Assembly (NCBI GenBank): GCA_964564535.1
Contig: CAZMBH010000007.1
Coordinates: 1-30,137, forward strand
Origin: GWC2-37-13 sp964564535
GTDB taxonomy: Bacteria; Patescibacteriota; Microgenomatia; UBA1406; GWC2-37-13
Length of the DNA stretch: 30,137 nt
Direction of reading: 5' to 3'
The notes under the pieces are model-generated. The model was not told the DNA's origin. It was given only the letters and a program-made list of their open reading frames with translations, and did not search any database. Every line of letters begins with the position of its first letter. Positions within the stretch are counted from its first letter, which is position 1. A program made the translations under genes and the position numbers. Positions 15,075 through 23,154 of this stretch are shown in pieces.

Positions 15075-16925
15075 ATGGAAATTCGAAACGTCGTTATTAT
15101 TGCTCACGTTGATCATGGTAAAACCACACTCGTGGACGCCATTCTTAAACAGACTCACACTTTCCGCGATAATCAGAAAGAAATGGGTGAAACTCTAATT
15201 ATGGATTCTAATGATTTGGAAAGAGAAAAGGGGATCACCATTTTAGCAAAAAACACAGCCGTTTTTTACAAGAATTCTAAAATTAATATAATCGATACAC
15301 CGGGACATGCAGATTTTGGTGGCGAAGTAGAACGAGTGATCAACATGGCCAGCGGAGCAATTTTATTAGTAGATGCCGCCGAAGGCCCTCTTCCTCAGAC
15401 TAAATTTGTTCTGAAAAAAGCCATTGAAGCAAAACTTAAATTAATAGTAATTATCAATAAAATTGATAAAAAAGATGCCAGACCGAAAGAAATTCTTAAT
15501 CAGGTAGAAAATTTGATTTTGGAATTAGCATCGGATGAGTCTTTTCTTCACTTTAAAACTCTTTATGCGGTTGGACGAGATGGAAAAGCTTTTTATGAGC
15601 TTCCGGAAAAATATTCTCCAAAAAAGGAAGATAACTTGATTCCGTTATTTGAAACAGTTATTAAAGAAGTTGAAAATAGCGCTATTAATGAAGATAAGCC
15701 TTTCCAGATGTTGATCTCAACCTTAGACTATGATAATTATGTCGGTAGACTTTGTATCGGAGAAGTGTCTCAAGGAATTTTAAAGAAAGATCAGCCAATC
15801 GTATTAGTACAGGACGACAAAATTATCGGACAATACCGGGCTCAAAAACTTTATACTTTTGAAGGATTGCAAAAAAAAGAAGTTAATTGGGTAGCTAGCG
15901 GCGACATCGTTGCAATCGCCGGGATCCCTCAGTTGAATATTGGGCAAACTATTTGCGATCCTTCCAATCCTGTAAGTCTTCCATCAATTAAAGTAGAAGA
16001 TCCAACAATTAAAATTACCATTGGTCCAAACACCAGTCCTTTCTCAGGAAGGGAAGGAAAGTATTCTACCTCAAGACAGATTAAAGAGCGGCTTGAAAAA
16101 GAAAAACAGACAAATCTAGGATTAAAGATCGAACCGGACCCGGAAGGAGTTAACTATGTTGTTTATGGTCGGGGCGAACTACATTTGGCGATTTTAATTG
16201 AAACAATGAGAAGGGAAGGATATGAAATGCAGGTCTCAAAACCGCAGGTTATTTACAAAAAAATTGATGGAGTTGTTCAAGAACCCTTTGAAGAAGTCAC
16301 TATTGATGTAGACAAAGATTATATGGGCTTGGTCACAGAAGAATTCGGTAAAAGAAAAGGAGAAATGGTTGATATGGTTACAACCGGAAACACCACAAGA
16401 TTGATCTATAAGATTTCTGATCACAATTTACTTGGAGTTAGAAGCTCATTACTAACAAAGACCAGGGGAACAGCTGTTTTAAGTTCCTACTTTTTAGGAT
16501 ATTTACCCAGAGGACCAAAGATGGAATCGTCAAGAAATGGAGCGCTTGTTGCCACAAAAGCCGGAGTGACTGTAACTTATGGATTGGTAAAAAGTCAAAC
16601 CAGAGGGACTCTTTTTATTGGTGTCGGCGTTCAAGTTTATGAAGGAATGGTCGTTGGTTTGGCTGCAAGGGATATGGATATTGAGGTTAATATTACGAAA
16701 GAAAAACAATTAACCAATAACCGTTCAGCCGGAGAAGGAGTCTCTGAGGCATTAGTTCCCGCGTCCCCATTATCACTTGAACAGGCTCTTGATTTCATCA
16801 ATGATGATGAAATGCTTGAAGTGACACCTCTTAATATCAGAATTCGAAAAACCTATCTTTCACAATCGCAAAGAAGAGTTGAAGGCCGTAAAGCCGATAG
16901 CGTTCGGGAATATATCCCTTCATAA
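15075..16925 (+). CDS. typA: Ribosome-associated GTPase TypA/BipA
   Basis: TypA/BipA is a translational GTPase that aids ribosome assembly and stress or cold adaptation. The 616-residue protein has the family length. It shows G1 AHVDHGKTT (residues 10-18), the REKGITI switch segment, G3 DTPGHADFG and G4 NKID. EF-G-like domains follow, and then the BipA-specific C-terminal region ending RKTYLSQSQRRVEGRKAD. The start is fixed by the conserved MEIRNVVII. Transcription probably begins at the extended -10 at 15020-15028 and passes an intrinsic-terminator hairpin directly before the ATG. A shared terminator separates it from the convergent RRM gene, which is also typical of cold adaptation. Confidence 0.95.
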   Translation: MEIRNVVIIAHVDHGKTTLVDAILKQTHTFRDNQKEMGETLIMDSNDLEREKGITILAKNTAVFYKNSKINIIDTPGHADFGGEVERVINMASGAILLVDAAEGPLPQTKFVLKKAIEAKLKLIVIINKIDKKDARPKEILNQVENLILELASDESFLHFKTLYAVGRDGKAFYELPEKYSPKKEDNLIPLFETVIKEVENSAINEDKPFQMLISTLDYDNYVGRLCIGEVSQGILKKDQPIVLVQDDKIIGQYRAQKLYTFEGLQKKEVNWVASGDIVAIAGIPQLNIGQTICDPSNPVSLPSIKVEDPTIKITIGPNTSPFSGREGKYSTSRQIKERLEKEKQTNLGLKIEPDPEGVNYVVYGRGELHLAILIETMRREGYEMQVSKPQVIYKKIDGVVQEPFEEVTIDVDKDYMGLVTEEFGKRKGEMVDMVTTGNTTRLIYKISDHNLLGVRSSLLTKTRGTAVLSSYFLGYLPRGPKMESSRNGALVATKAGVTVTYGLVKSQTRGTLFIGVGVQVYEGMVVGLAARDMDIEVNITKEKQLTNNRSAGEGVSEALVPASPLSLEQALDFINDDEMLEVTPLNIRIRKTYLSQSQRRVEGRKADSVREYIPS

Positions 16926-16985
16926 AAAAACACTATCCTTCATAATAAATTTTCATTTATCACTTACAGATAGTGTTAATTTTTT
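16924..16985. terminator. Bidirectional terminator between typA and the RRM gene
   Basis: AACACTATC (16929-16937) and GATAGTGTT (16969-16977) form a perfect 9-bp inverted repeat. It is flanked by A7 on the left and T6 on the right, so it can end transcripts from both convergent genes. The loop holds a further small ATAAA/TTTAT pairing. Confidence 0.75.
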
Positions 16986-16991
16986 AGTGAA

Positions 16992-17321
16992 TTAATAGCT
17001 TCTTCGATCATCTCGAAATCCGCCACCTCCACCTCCTCTATTAAAACCGCCTCCACCTGGTCGCCTCTCTTCTCGAGGTCGAGCAACGTTAACGACGATT
17101 TTTCTTCCTTCGACTTCTTTTTCATGCATCTGTTGAGTGGCCGCAGCGGCTGCTTCTTCAGTTGCAAATGTGACGAAACCGAAACCTTTTGATCTTCCAG
17201 ACATTCTGTCTGTGATGATGACGGCTTCAGTAACTTCGCCAAATTGTGCGAATAATTCTTTTAATGTATCATTGGTCATTGTCCAAGGTAAATTACCTAC
17301 GTAAAGTTTTTTGTTATCCAT
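16992..17321 (-). CDS. Glycine-rich RRM RNA-binding protein
   Basis: The 109-residue protein has one RNA recognition motif, with RNP2 LYVGNL (residues 6-11) and RNP1 KGFGFVTF (45-52) carrying the expected aromatic residues. A glycine- and arginine-rich tail (GGGGFNRGGGGGGF) follows. This layout is that of the Rbp proteins of cyanobacteria and other bacteria, which are often cold-induced and bind single-stranded RNA. It has a very strong Shine-Dalgarno (AAAGGAGGTGA on the minus strand at 17341-17331). It is preceded by a leader of about 105 bases from a strong promoter, pointing to high and possibly temperature-dependent expression. Confidence 0.93.
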   Translation of the reverse strand: MDNKKLYVGNLPWTMTNDTLKELFAQFGEVTEAVIITDRMSGRSKGFGFVTFATEEAAAAATQQMHEKEVEGRKIVVNVARPREERRPGGGGFNRGGGGGGFRDDRRSY

Positions 17322-17373
17322 TTATGTTTTTCACCTCCTTTTGATTAAATATGAATGTTATCCAGAAGTTTAC

Positions 17374-17401
17374 AAACTGAATTGTTTTCCAACAGCAGTT
17401 T
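17374..17401 (-). promoter_or_regulatory. Stem-loop in the 5' leader of the RRM gene
   Basis: On the minus strand AAACTG pairs with CAGTTT and an inner TGTT pairs with AACA around GGAA. It lies mid-leader, about 33 bases upstream of the Shine-Dalgarno. A regulatory role (cold-shock leader or self-binding site) is an inference. Confidence 0.45.
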
Positions 17402-17433
17402 TTCTACCATACTGAATTAACTTTAATAAGTAT

Positions 17434-17462
17434 ATCATAAATAACCCCTTTTTCCTTGTCAA
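17434..17462 (-). promoter_or_regulatory. Sigma70-type promoter of the RRM gene
   Basis: On the minus strand TTGACA (17462-17457) and TATGAT (17439-17434) are separated by exactly 17 bases. Transcription would start near 17427, leaving a leader of about 105 bases. Unlike many genes here, this one is not leaderless. Confidence 0.75.
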
Positions 17463-17469
17463 ATGGATT

Positions 17470-17736
17470 TTACTTGCGGAAATATCTTTGCCAAATCTTT
17501 TTAAAAACTGGGAGGGTAAGGGTTGAAAGAAGAAATCCTACGGAAGGAACTATCGCGTTTAACCAAGGTTTATCAATATTAATTGCCCGCAAATAAAAAC
17601 CGATACCTGAGTAAGTAAATATTATTAAAATAAATTTTCTTATCCAACTGGTTTCCCAAGCTTTATCTGTTTCTACTCTTTTATTTCTAGCTTTTATTGC
17701 CAAAATTTCTTTTTCTAAATCGTTAATAGTTGTCAT
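17470..17736 (-). CDS. Small two-TM membrane protein of unknown function
   Basis: The 88-residue protein has a charged N-terminal helix (residues 1-28, with ERNK-like KARNKRVETDKAWETSW) and two hydrophobic helices (about 32-50 and 60-76). It ends in a basic tail, so both ends are probably cytoplasmic. I recognise the N-terminal pattern from uncharacterised small proteins but know of no function. It sits alone between the ABC exporter and the RRM gene, 8 bases upstream of the RRM promoter. No partner is evident. Confidence 0.6.
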   Translation of the reverse strand: MTTINDLEKEILAIKARNKRVETDKAWETSWIRKFILIIFTYSGIGFYLRAINIDKPWLNAIVPSVGFLLSTLTLPVFKKIWQRYFRK

Positions 17737-17774
17737 ACTTAATTGTAATAAATAATTGCTTAAATGAAAATACT

Positions 17775-17800
17775 TACTTTATTATATTAATATAATGAAG
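17775..17800. terminator. AT-rich dyad downstream of the ABC permease gene
   Basis: A 26-base dyad with one mismatch, centred on a perfect 16-base palindrome (ATTATATTAATATAAT, 17781-17796), lies in the gap between the ABC permease stop and the next gene. It may act as a weak terminator or an operator. It has no GC-rich stem or U-tract, so the call is tentative. Confidence 0.3.
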
Positions 17801-17830
17801 TGGTTTTAGTTTGGGTTCCTATTTAATTAA

Positions 17831-18577
17831 CTATACCTGAATTTTAGAGAAGAGGTAACTGCCGATAGATAAAAAAATAACAGAAACTCCGGACAAAACA
17901 AGAAGATCAGTAGTTAATCCAAAATGTGAACTGTTGATTAATGTCGCCCGTAAACCATCAACTCCATAGCTGAGAGGATTAAGACTGGAAAGAATATTTA
18001 TTATTCCAGGAAGATCGTCTAATGGAAACAACGCTCCGGAAAGAAAAAATAGCGGCATGATAAGAAAATTCATAATCATTTGAAATCCTTGAAAATCCTC
18101 TAACATTGAGGCAATTGCGGTTCCGACAGCAGTAAAAAGTAAAGCGGTGAGAAACATGATTATTAAAGCAAACGGTAACAAAAATATATTTGTCGGCCTA
18201 AAACCAACTAATAAAGTCAAAAAGAAAATAATAATTCCCTGAAGAGTCGCGATGGATGCTCCTCCTAAAGTTCTACCAATCATAATATTTAAGCGAGAAA
18301 CTGGAGCAACCAAAGTTTCTTTTAAAAATCCAAACTGTCGGTCCCAAATCAATTCAATTCCGGAAAAAATTGCCGTAAAAATAATTCCCTGAGCAATGAC
18401 ACCGGGGGCTAAAAAACTCATATAATTACCGGCGCCGGCTTTTTTAAAAATTGGGCCAAAACCAAATCCTAAGGCCACTAAAAACAAAATTGGCTGGCCT
18501 AAAGAACCGATCATTCGAGACCGAGAGCGAAAATATCTTTTTAATTGTCTCAACCATAGAATATATATAGTACTCAT
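17831..18577 (-). CDS. ABC-2 type permease (DrrB-like)
   Basis: This is the membrane half of an ABC exporter of the daunorubicin-resistance (DrrB) type. The protein of about 248 residues has six predicted hydrophobic helices. It has the ABC-2 features of an N-terminal RQLKRYFRSRSRMIGSLGQP coupling region, a WDRQFGFLKETLVAPVSR segment in the middle, and a PLFFLSGALFPLDDLP loop before the last helices. I chose the ATG at 18577, two bases after the ATPase stop and preceded by GGAG. A GTG five codons upstream lies within the ATPase gene. The substrate is unknown. Drugs, lipids or surface polymers are all handled by relatives. Confidence 0.88.
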   Translation of the reverse strand: MSTIYILWLRQLKRYFRSRSRMIGSLGQPILFLVALGFGFGPIFKKAGAGNYMSFLAPGVIAQGIIFTAIFSGIELIWDRQFGFLKETLVAPVSRLNIMIGRTLGGASIATLQGIIIFFLTLLVGFRPTNIFLLPFALIIMFLTALLFTAVGTAIASMLEDFQGFQMIMNFLIMPLFFLSGALFPLDDLPGIINILSSLNPLSYGVDGLRATLINSSHFGLTTDLLVLSGVSVIFLSIGSYLFSKIQV

Positions 18578-18579
18578 AG

Positions 18580-19374
18580 TTAATGTCTCCACATTTTACG
18601 TCTCATACGCAAATGCTCCATTGGGTTAACTTCTTCTTCCCTGATTTTTTTCCCGGTTAAAGACAAAAATGCCTCTTCAAGACTATTTGTTTTTGTGGAT
18701 TTTTTAAGTTCTTCAGCTGTTCCCTGGGTTATAATTTTTCCGTGATCAATCACTGCAATTTTTTGGGCAATTTTTTCTGCCTCTTCCATATAGTGGGTAG
18801 TAAAAAAAATTGTTATTCCTTCTTTTTTATTTAAATTGCTGACATAAGTCCACATTTGATTACGGGTTTGTGGATCCAATCCCAAAGTCGGCTCATCAAG
18901 AAAAAATATTTTCGGATGATGGAGTAAGCCCCTGGCTATTTCCAGTCGCCGTCTCATTCCTCCGGAAAAAGTTTTTACCAAATTGTCTTTACGATCAGAA
19001 AGATCAACTATATCTAAAAGTTCTTTAATCCGTTTTATTCTTAAGTTTTTTTCAACATTGTATAAAACACCATGAAAATCCATGTTTTCAAAAGCGGTTA
19101 ATTCTTCGTCTAAACTTGGATCCTGGAAGACAATTCCAAAAGATTTTCTAACGTCACCCTGATTTTTTACCGGATCAAAACCATTAATTTTAATTATTCC
19201 TGAAGTAGGCGAGAGTAGAGTTGTTAACATCTTAATCGTTGTTGATTTTCCGGCTCCGTTTGGTCCAAGAAAGGCGAATATATCACCGGTCCTTACTTCA
19301 AAAGAAATATTATCAACTGCCGTAAAGTCTTTGAATTTTTTTGTCAAATTTTTTACTTCAATGATTGAAACCAT
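18580..19374 (-). CDS. ABC transporter ATP-binding protein (DrrA-like)
   Basis: The 264-residue ATPase energises the neighbouring ABC-2 permease. It shows Walker A GPNGAGKST (residues 38-46), the Q-loop VFQDP, the signature FSGGMRRRLEIARGL, Walker B IFFLDEPTLGLDP and the H-loop TTHYMEEAE. The C-terminal extension ending in a basic stretch is usual for the DrrA subfamily. TATACT with an extended TG lies 8 bases upstream of the ATG, so the mRNA is probably leaderless. The promoter faces that of the response regulator across 94 bases, which contain candidate binding sites for that regulator. Confidence 0.92.
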   Translation of the reverse strand: MVSIIEVKNLTKKFKDFTAVDNISFEVRTGDIFAFLGPNGAGKSTTIKMLTTLLSPTSGIIKINGFDPVKNQGDVRKSFGIVFQDPSLDEELTAFENMDFHGVLYNVEKNLRIKRIKELLDIVDLSDRKDNLVKTFSGGMRRRLEIARGLLHHPKIFFLDEPTLGLDPQTRNQMWTYVSNLNKKEGITIFFTTHYMEEAEKIAQKIAVIDHGKIITQGTAEELKKSTKTNSLEEAFLSLTGKKIREEEVNPMEHLRMRRKMWRH

Positions 19375-19382
19375 AATTGATT

Positions 19383-19391
19383 AGTATACCA
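19383..19391 (-). promoter_or_regulatory. Extended -10 promoter of the DrrAB-like operon
   Basis: The minus strand reads TGGTATACT ending 8 bases before the ATG. One reversed TTTCAG half-site (19415-19410) lies upstream with the spacing seen at the regulator's own promoter, but its second half-site is degenerate. Confidence 0.5.
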
Positions 19392-19427
19392 CCAGTTTTA
19401 AGTTTCAACCTGAAATTATTATTTATA

Positions 19428-19459
19428 ATTCAGCCGAATTTCAGCCAAAGGTTTATAAT
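19428..19459 (+). promoter_or_regulatory. Direct-repeat operator and -10 box of the two-component operon
   Basis: ATTCAG (19428-19433) and TTTCAG (19439-19444) repeat with an 11-base period, each followed by CC. They end 9 bases before TATAAT (19454-19459). This is the layout of class II promoters activated by OmpR/PhoB-type regulators, where tandem half-sites replace the -35. TATAAT is 9 bases before the ATG. Confidence 0.65.
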
Positions 19460-19468
19460 TGGCTTTAT

Positions 19469-20143
19469 ATGAGAATACTTGTCGTTGAAGATGAACATAG
19501 AATCGCGAACTCCATCAAAAAAGGGTTGGAACAGGAAAGATATGCAGTTGACGTTGCTTATACAGGTCCGGATGGATTTGATCTTGCGTCAACCGAAGAC
19601 TATGACGGAATTATTCTTGATATTATGCTTCCGGAAATGAACGGAATTGAAATTTGCCGCGAACTAAGAAAAAATAAAATTCACATTCCAATTTTAATAC
19701 TAACGGCTAAGGGTCAGACAGAAGATAAGGTTAAAGGATTGGATGCGGGAGCCGATGATTATATGACGAAACCGTTTTCTTTTGATGAATTATTAGCAAG
19801 AGTTCGGGCATTAACAAGAAGAAAAGGAGCAATTGTTGATATTAATCTTTCAGTAGAAGACCTGGTTTTGGATAAAAAGTTATTTTTAGTTAAAAGAGAC
19901 GGCCAGGAAATAAAACTTTCAAGTAAGGAATTTTCTTTACTTGAATATTTAATTACAAACAAAAATACAATTGTTACTAAAGATCAGATCATTACTCATG
20001 TTTGGGACTATGACGCAGATATCCTACCTAATACCATTGAAGTTTATATAAAAAATTTGAGAAATAAAATTGATAAGCCGTTTAATAATAAAAAATCATT
20101 AATAAATACTATACGAGGTTTTGGATATAGAATAGGAAACTAA
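19469..20143 (+). CDS. OmpR-family response regulator
   Basis: The 224-residue protein has an N-terminal receiver domain with the acidic pair ED (residues 7-8), phospho-acceptor Asp51 in LDIMLPE, Thr79 and Lys101 in TKPF. It ends with a winged-helix DNA-binding domain (about 128-224) containing SSKEFSLLEYL and an IRGFGYRIGN wing. It is followed after 5 bases by the cognate kinase. The direct-repeat boxes in front of its own gene and of the macA-like gene suggest that it activates both. Closest in style to regulators of envelope or antimicrobial responses. The exact signal cannot be told from sequence. Confidence 0.93.
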   Translation: MRILVVEDEHRIANSIKKGLEQERYAVDVAYTGPDGFDLASTEDYDGIILDIMLPEMNGIEICRELRKNKIHIPILILTAKGQTEDKVKGLDAGADDYMTKPFSFDELLARVRALTRRKGAIVDINLSVEDLVLDKKLFLVKRDGQEIKLSSKEFSLLEYLITNKNTIVTKDQIITHVWDYDADILPNTIEVYIKNLRNKIDKPFNNKKSLINTIRGFGYRIGN

Positions 20144-20148
20144 AAAAT

Positions 20149-21165
20149 ATGTTTAAAAATGCCCGATTAAAATTAACCGCTTGGTACCTTTTTATATTAA
20201 TGACGATAAGTATTTTTTTTAGCATCTTTATTTATAAAGGAGCAACCAATGAAATTGATCGTTTAACACAAATGCAAAAACAAAGAATAGAAAGAAGGTT
20301 TCAAGAAAATAATTTTTATCCGGCACCCCCAAACATTCGCTTTATTGATCCTGAATTACTTCAAGAAACAAAACGACGACTGTTATTAATTCTTGTGATG
20401 ATAAATAGCGGGATTATCTTTATCGTTGGTAGTCTTTCATATTTTTTAGCTGGTAAAACCTTACACCCGATTCAAGAAATGGTAGAGGAACAAAATAGAT
20501 TTATTTCCGACGCTTCACATGAGTTTAGAACCCCTTTAACTGCTTTAAAAAGTTCGCTTGAAGTAAGTGTTCGTGATAATAATTTGTCAATAAAAGAAGC
20601 AAAAAAAATAATGAATGAAAATATAAAAGATGTTAACAGTTTGCAAAAACTTTCCGACTCACTTTTACAATTGTCTCAATATGAAGAAACCAAAAGGAAT
20701 CTATATTTTGAAAAAGTTTCTCTAAAACAATTAATCAGTGAATCTGTAAAAAGAGTTGAGCCATTATTAAAATATAAAAACATTCTAATAAAAAGCACTA
20801 TCATAAACAGTTTCCTTAAGGGTGATAAATACAGGTTAACTGATCTACTGGTTACGTTATTTGATAATGCAATTAAGTACAGCAAAGAAAAATCAACCAT
20901 TCGAATAACCACAAAAAAAACAGAACATTCAGTTTCAATTTCAATTGAAGACCAGGGGATGGGAATAGATCAAAAAGACATCCCTCATTTATTTGACAGA
21001 TTCTATAGATCTGATAAGGCAAGATCGAAAAAAGAAATTGACGGTTACGGATTAGGTTTATCAATTGCAAAAAAAATTGTAGATTTACATAGAGGAACAA
21101 TAAATATAGAAAGTAAATTAAAAAAGGGAACAACAGTAGTAGTTAAATTACCAATTTTCAGCTAA
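20149..21165 (+). CDS. Membrane sensor histidine kinase
   Basis: The 338-residue kinase has two transmembrane helices (about 11-30 and 78-101) enclosing a short extracellular loop of some 45 residues. The usual HAMP domain is replaced by a short AGKTLHPI linker. The dimerisation/phosphorylation helix carries His124 in SHEFRTPL. The catalytic domain has the N-box DNAIKYS, G1 DQGMGI, an F-box LFDRFYRS and G2 GYGLGLSIA. The small sensor loop suggests that it detects a membrane perturbation or a membrane partner rather than a soluble ligand (inference). It is co-transcribed with the response regulator. Its last codons contain one of the putative regulator boxes for the next operon. Confidence 0.92.
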   Translation: MFKNARLKLTAWYLFILMTISIFFSIFIYKGATNEIDRLTQMQKQRIERRFQENNFYPAPPNIRFIDPELLQETKRRLLLILVMINSGIIFIVGSLSYFLAGKTLHPIQEMVEEQNRFISDASHEFRTPLTALKSSLEVSVRDNNLSIKEAKKIMNENIKDVNSLQKLSDSLLQLSQYEETKRNLYFEKVSLKQLISESVKRVEPLLKYKNILIKSTIINSFLKGDKYRLTDLLVTLFDNAIKYSKEKSTIRITTKKTEHSVSISIEDQGMGIDQKDIPHLFDRFYRSDKARSKKEIDGYGLGLSIAKKIVDLHRGTINIESKLKKGTTVVVKLPIFS

Positions 21166-21188
21166 GTTTCAGTTTTTATTTATATTAT
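21156..21188 (+). promoter_or_regulatory. Direct-repeat operator and -10 region of the macA-like operon
   Basis: TTTCAG (21156-21161) and TTTCAG (21167-21172), an exact repeat with an 11-base period, overlap the kinase stop codon. They are followed 8-10 bases later by TATATT or TATTAT (21181-21188). The arrangement matches that at the response-regulator promoter. Confidence 0.65.
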
Positions 21189-21201
21189 CAAAATAATAAC
21201 T

Positions 21202-22473
21202 ATGGATAAAGTAAAAAACTGGTTTATAAAAATGTCTTTAATTCAGAAATTTTTATTTTTTTTGGTAATAATAATTACTGGATATTTTATTGTTTCAAAA
21301 ATATTTTTAAGCAGAAGTAATAAGGCTACTTATCAAACGGAAAAAGCCAGTAAAGGAAATCTTGTTGTGACAGTTACTGGCTCTGGAGCGGTAGCATCAA
21401 CAAACAGCAGTAATATCACAACATCGGCAACGGGAGTTGTAAAAAATATTTATGTTAAAGATGGAGGTGTGGTTAAAACCGGGGATAAGATTGCAGAGTT
21501 AGAACTGGATCTTGAAGGCCAACAAAAATCTTCTCAATCATGGGCTTCTTATCAATCAGCTAAAAATTCATTACAGACTGCCAAAGATAATTTATATTCC
21601 GTTCAGGCAGACTTGTTTACTAAGTGGCAGAGTCATTTCGATTTATCAACAAGTAGTTTATATGAAAATGGTGACGGAACTCCAAATACTCCAGAAAGAC
21701 AGTCACAAACTGAGTATAGGATTTCAGAAGACAACTGGTTATTATCTGAAGCAAAATACAAGGCTCAACAAAAAGCGATTGAACAAGCGCAATCGTCATT
21801 AAACACCGCCTGGTACTCATATCAGCAAGCGTCTCCAATAATATATTCTCCAATTTCCGGAACGGTATCGGGTTTGTCCTTGCAAATTGGTACTGTAATC
21901 AACTCCCAATCAAGTAGTAATACTTCCGCCACCACTAATAAAATTGCTAATGTCAAAACTGATGCTCTTCCAACATTGTCGATCAATTTGACGGAAATCG
22001 ATGTACCAAAAATAAAAATTAGTGATAAGGCAACAATTACTTTTGATGCATTTTCCGACAAAACTTTTACCGGAAAAGTTATTTCTATTGATACGGTTGG
22101 TTCAGTTTCATCGGGGGTAACAAACTATCCAACGGTAATATTACTTGATACAAAATCAAATGAAATTTTGCCGAATATGGGAATTTCAGCGAACATAATT
22201 ACTAATACCAAAGATGATATATTATTGATTTCTTCATCAGCGGTAAAAACTGATGATAACGGGAATAATTATGTACAGATTTTAAAGAATGGAAAACCGG
22301 TTAATCAAAATATTGAAATTGGTTTATCGTCAGATACTCAAACAGAAATTACTTCCGGACTTCAGGAGGGAGATGTTGTAATTACTGCAACTACAACCGC
22401 AACTACAACAAAATCTTCAACCAATACTCAATCGGTCTTTGGTGGCTTAAATAGTGGTAGAAGACCTAATTGA
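21202..22473 (+). CDS. MacA/HlyD-type periplasmic adaptor protein
   Basis: The 423-residue protein has one N-terminal membrane anchor (residues about 16-35). A split biotinyl-lipoyl-like domain follows (GVVKNIYVKDGGVVKTGDKIAEL near 75-97 and SPISGTVSGL near 217-226), with a helical hairpin between them. Beta-barrel and membrane-proximal domains lead to a Thr/Ser-rich tail. This is the adaptor layout of MacAB- and FtsX-type exporters. In a cell without an outer membrane it would act on the outer face of the cytoplasmic membrane. It is followed directly by the ATPase and permease genes and is probably activated by the upstream two-component system. Confidence 0.85.
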   Translation: MDKVKNWFIKMSLIQKFLFFLVIIITGYFIVSKIFLSRSNKATYQTEKASKGNLVVTVTGSGAVASTNSSNITTSATGVVKNIYVKDGGVVKTGDKIAELELDLEGQQKSSQSWASYQSAKNSLQTAKDNLYSVQADLFTKWQSHFDLSTSSLYENGDGTPNTPERQSQTEYRISEDNWLLSEAKYKAQQKAIEQAQSSLNTAWYSYQQASPIIYSPISGTVSGLSLQIGTVINSQSSSNTSATTNKIANVKTDALPTLSINLTEIDVPKIKISDKATITFDAFSDKTFTGKVISIDTVGSVSSGVTNYPTVILLDTKSNEILPNMGISANIITNTKDDILLISSSAVKTDDNGNNYVQILKNGKPVNQNIEIGLSSDTQTEITSGLQEGDVVITATTTATTTKSSTNTQSVFGGLNSGRRPN

Positions 22474-22477
22474 CAAT

Positions 22478-23152
22478 ATGATAAAAGCTTCTAATCTTTC
22501 AAAGATTTATAAAATTGGCGATATTGAAACAACTGCCTTATTAAATGTTTCTTTTGAAATAAAAAAAGGTGAATTTGTTGCGATTATGGGTCCATCCGGA
22601 AGCGGAAAATCAACATTGATGCATATTTTAGGAGCTCTTGATCTACCAACAAACGGTCAATATATTTTAGATGGAGAAAACGTGTCTAAGTTAGATGAAG
22701 ATCAATTAGCTGATATTAGAAATAGAAAGATAGGTTTTGTTTTTCAATCATACAATCTACTCCCAAGAACAACCACGATGCAAAATGTTATGTTGCCGAT
22801 GAGTTATGCGGGAATCAAAAAAGAAAAAAGACAGGAAATAGCTAAAAACTTTTTAGAAATGGTCGGATTAAAAGACAGACTTAAACATACAACTAATCAA
22901 CTATCGGGAGGGCAACAACAGAGGGTTGCGATTGCCCGTGCTTTAGTTATGAATCCCGCAATTTTACTTGCAGATGAACCGACCGGAAATATCGCTAGTG
23001 CACAGGCAGAAGAAATAATGGAAATTTTTAAAAAGTTAAATAAAGAGGGGCACACAATAATTATGATCACTCACGAACAGGATATTGCTAATTATGCAAA
23101 AAGAATTATACATATTAGAGATGGAAAAATTGAGAAAGATGAAAAAAATTAA
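22478..23152 (+). CDS. MacB/LolD-type ABC transporter ATPase
   Basis: The 224-residue ATPase carries Walker A GPSGSGKST, the Q-loop VFQSYNLLP, the signature LSGGQQQRVAIARAL, Walker B ILLADEP and the H-loop ITHEQ. These are characteristic of the LolD/MacB/FtsE group. The D-loop reads TGNIAS where most relatives have TGNLDS, so its Asp is replaced by Ala, a possible lineage trait. I chose the ATG at 22478, 4 bases after the macA-like stop. The frame extends to a GTG at 22454 inside that gene, but the residues there do not fit the family. It pairs with the FtsX-like permease that starts 2 bases after it. Confidence 0.92.
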   Translation: MIKASNLSKIYKIGDIETTALLNVSFEIKKGEFVAIMGPSGSGKSTLMHILGALDLPTNGQYILDGENVSKLDEDQLADIRNRKIGFVFQSYNLLPRTTTMQNVMLPMSYAGIKKEKRQEIAKNFLEMVGLKDRLKHTTNQLSGGQQQRVAIARALVMNPAILLADEPTGNIASAQAEEIMEIFKKLNKEGHTIIMITHEQDIANYAKRIIHIRDGKIEKDEKN

Positions 23153-23154
23153 CT

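Noticed and set aside
16976..17242. 88-codon frame overlapping the RRM gene
   Set aside because: It is a frame shadow of the RRM coding sequence. The RRM motifs are all in the other frame.
22454..22477. GTG start for the MacB-like ATPase inside the macA-like gene
   Set aside because: The eight extra residues do not fit the family. The ATG four bases after the macA-like stop is the normal start.
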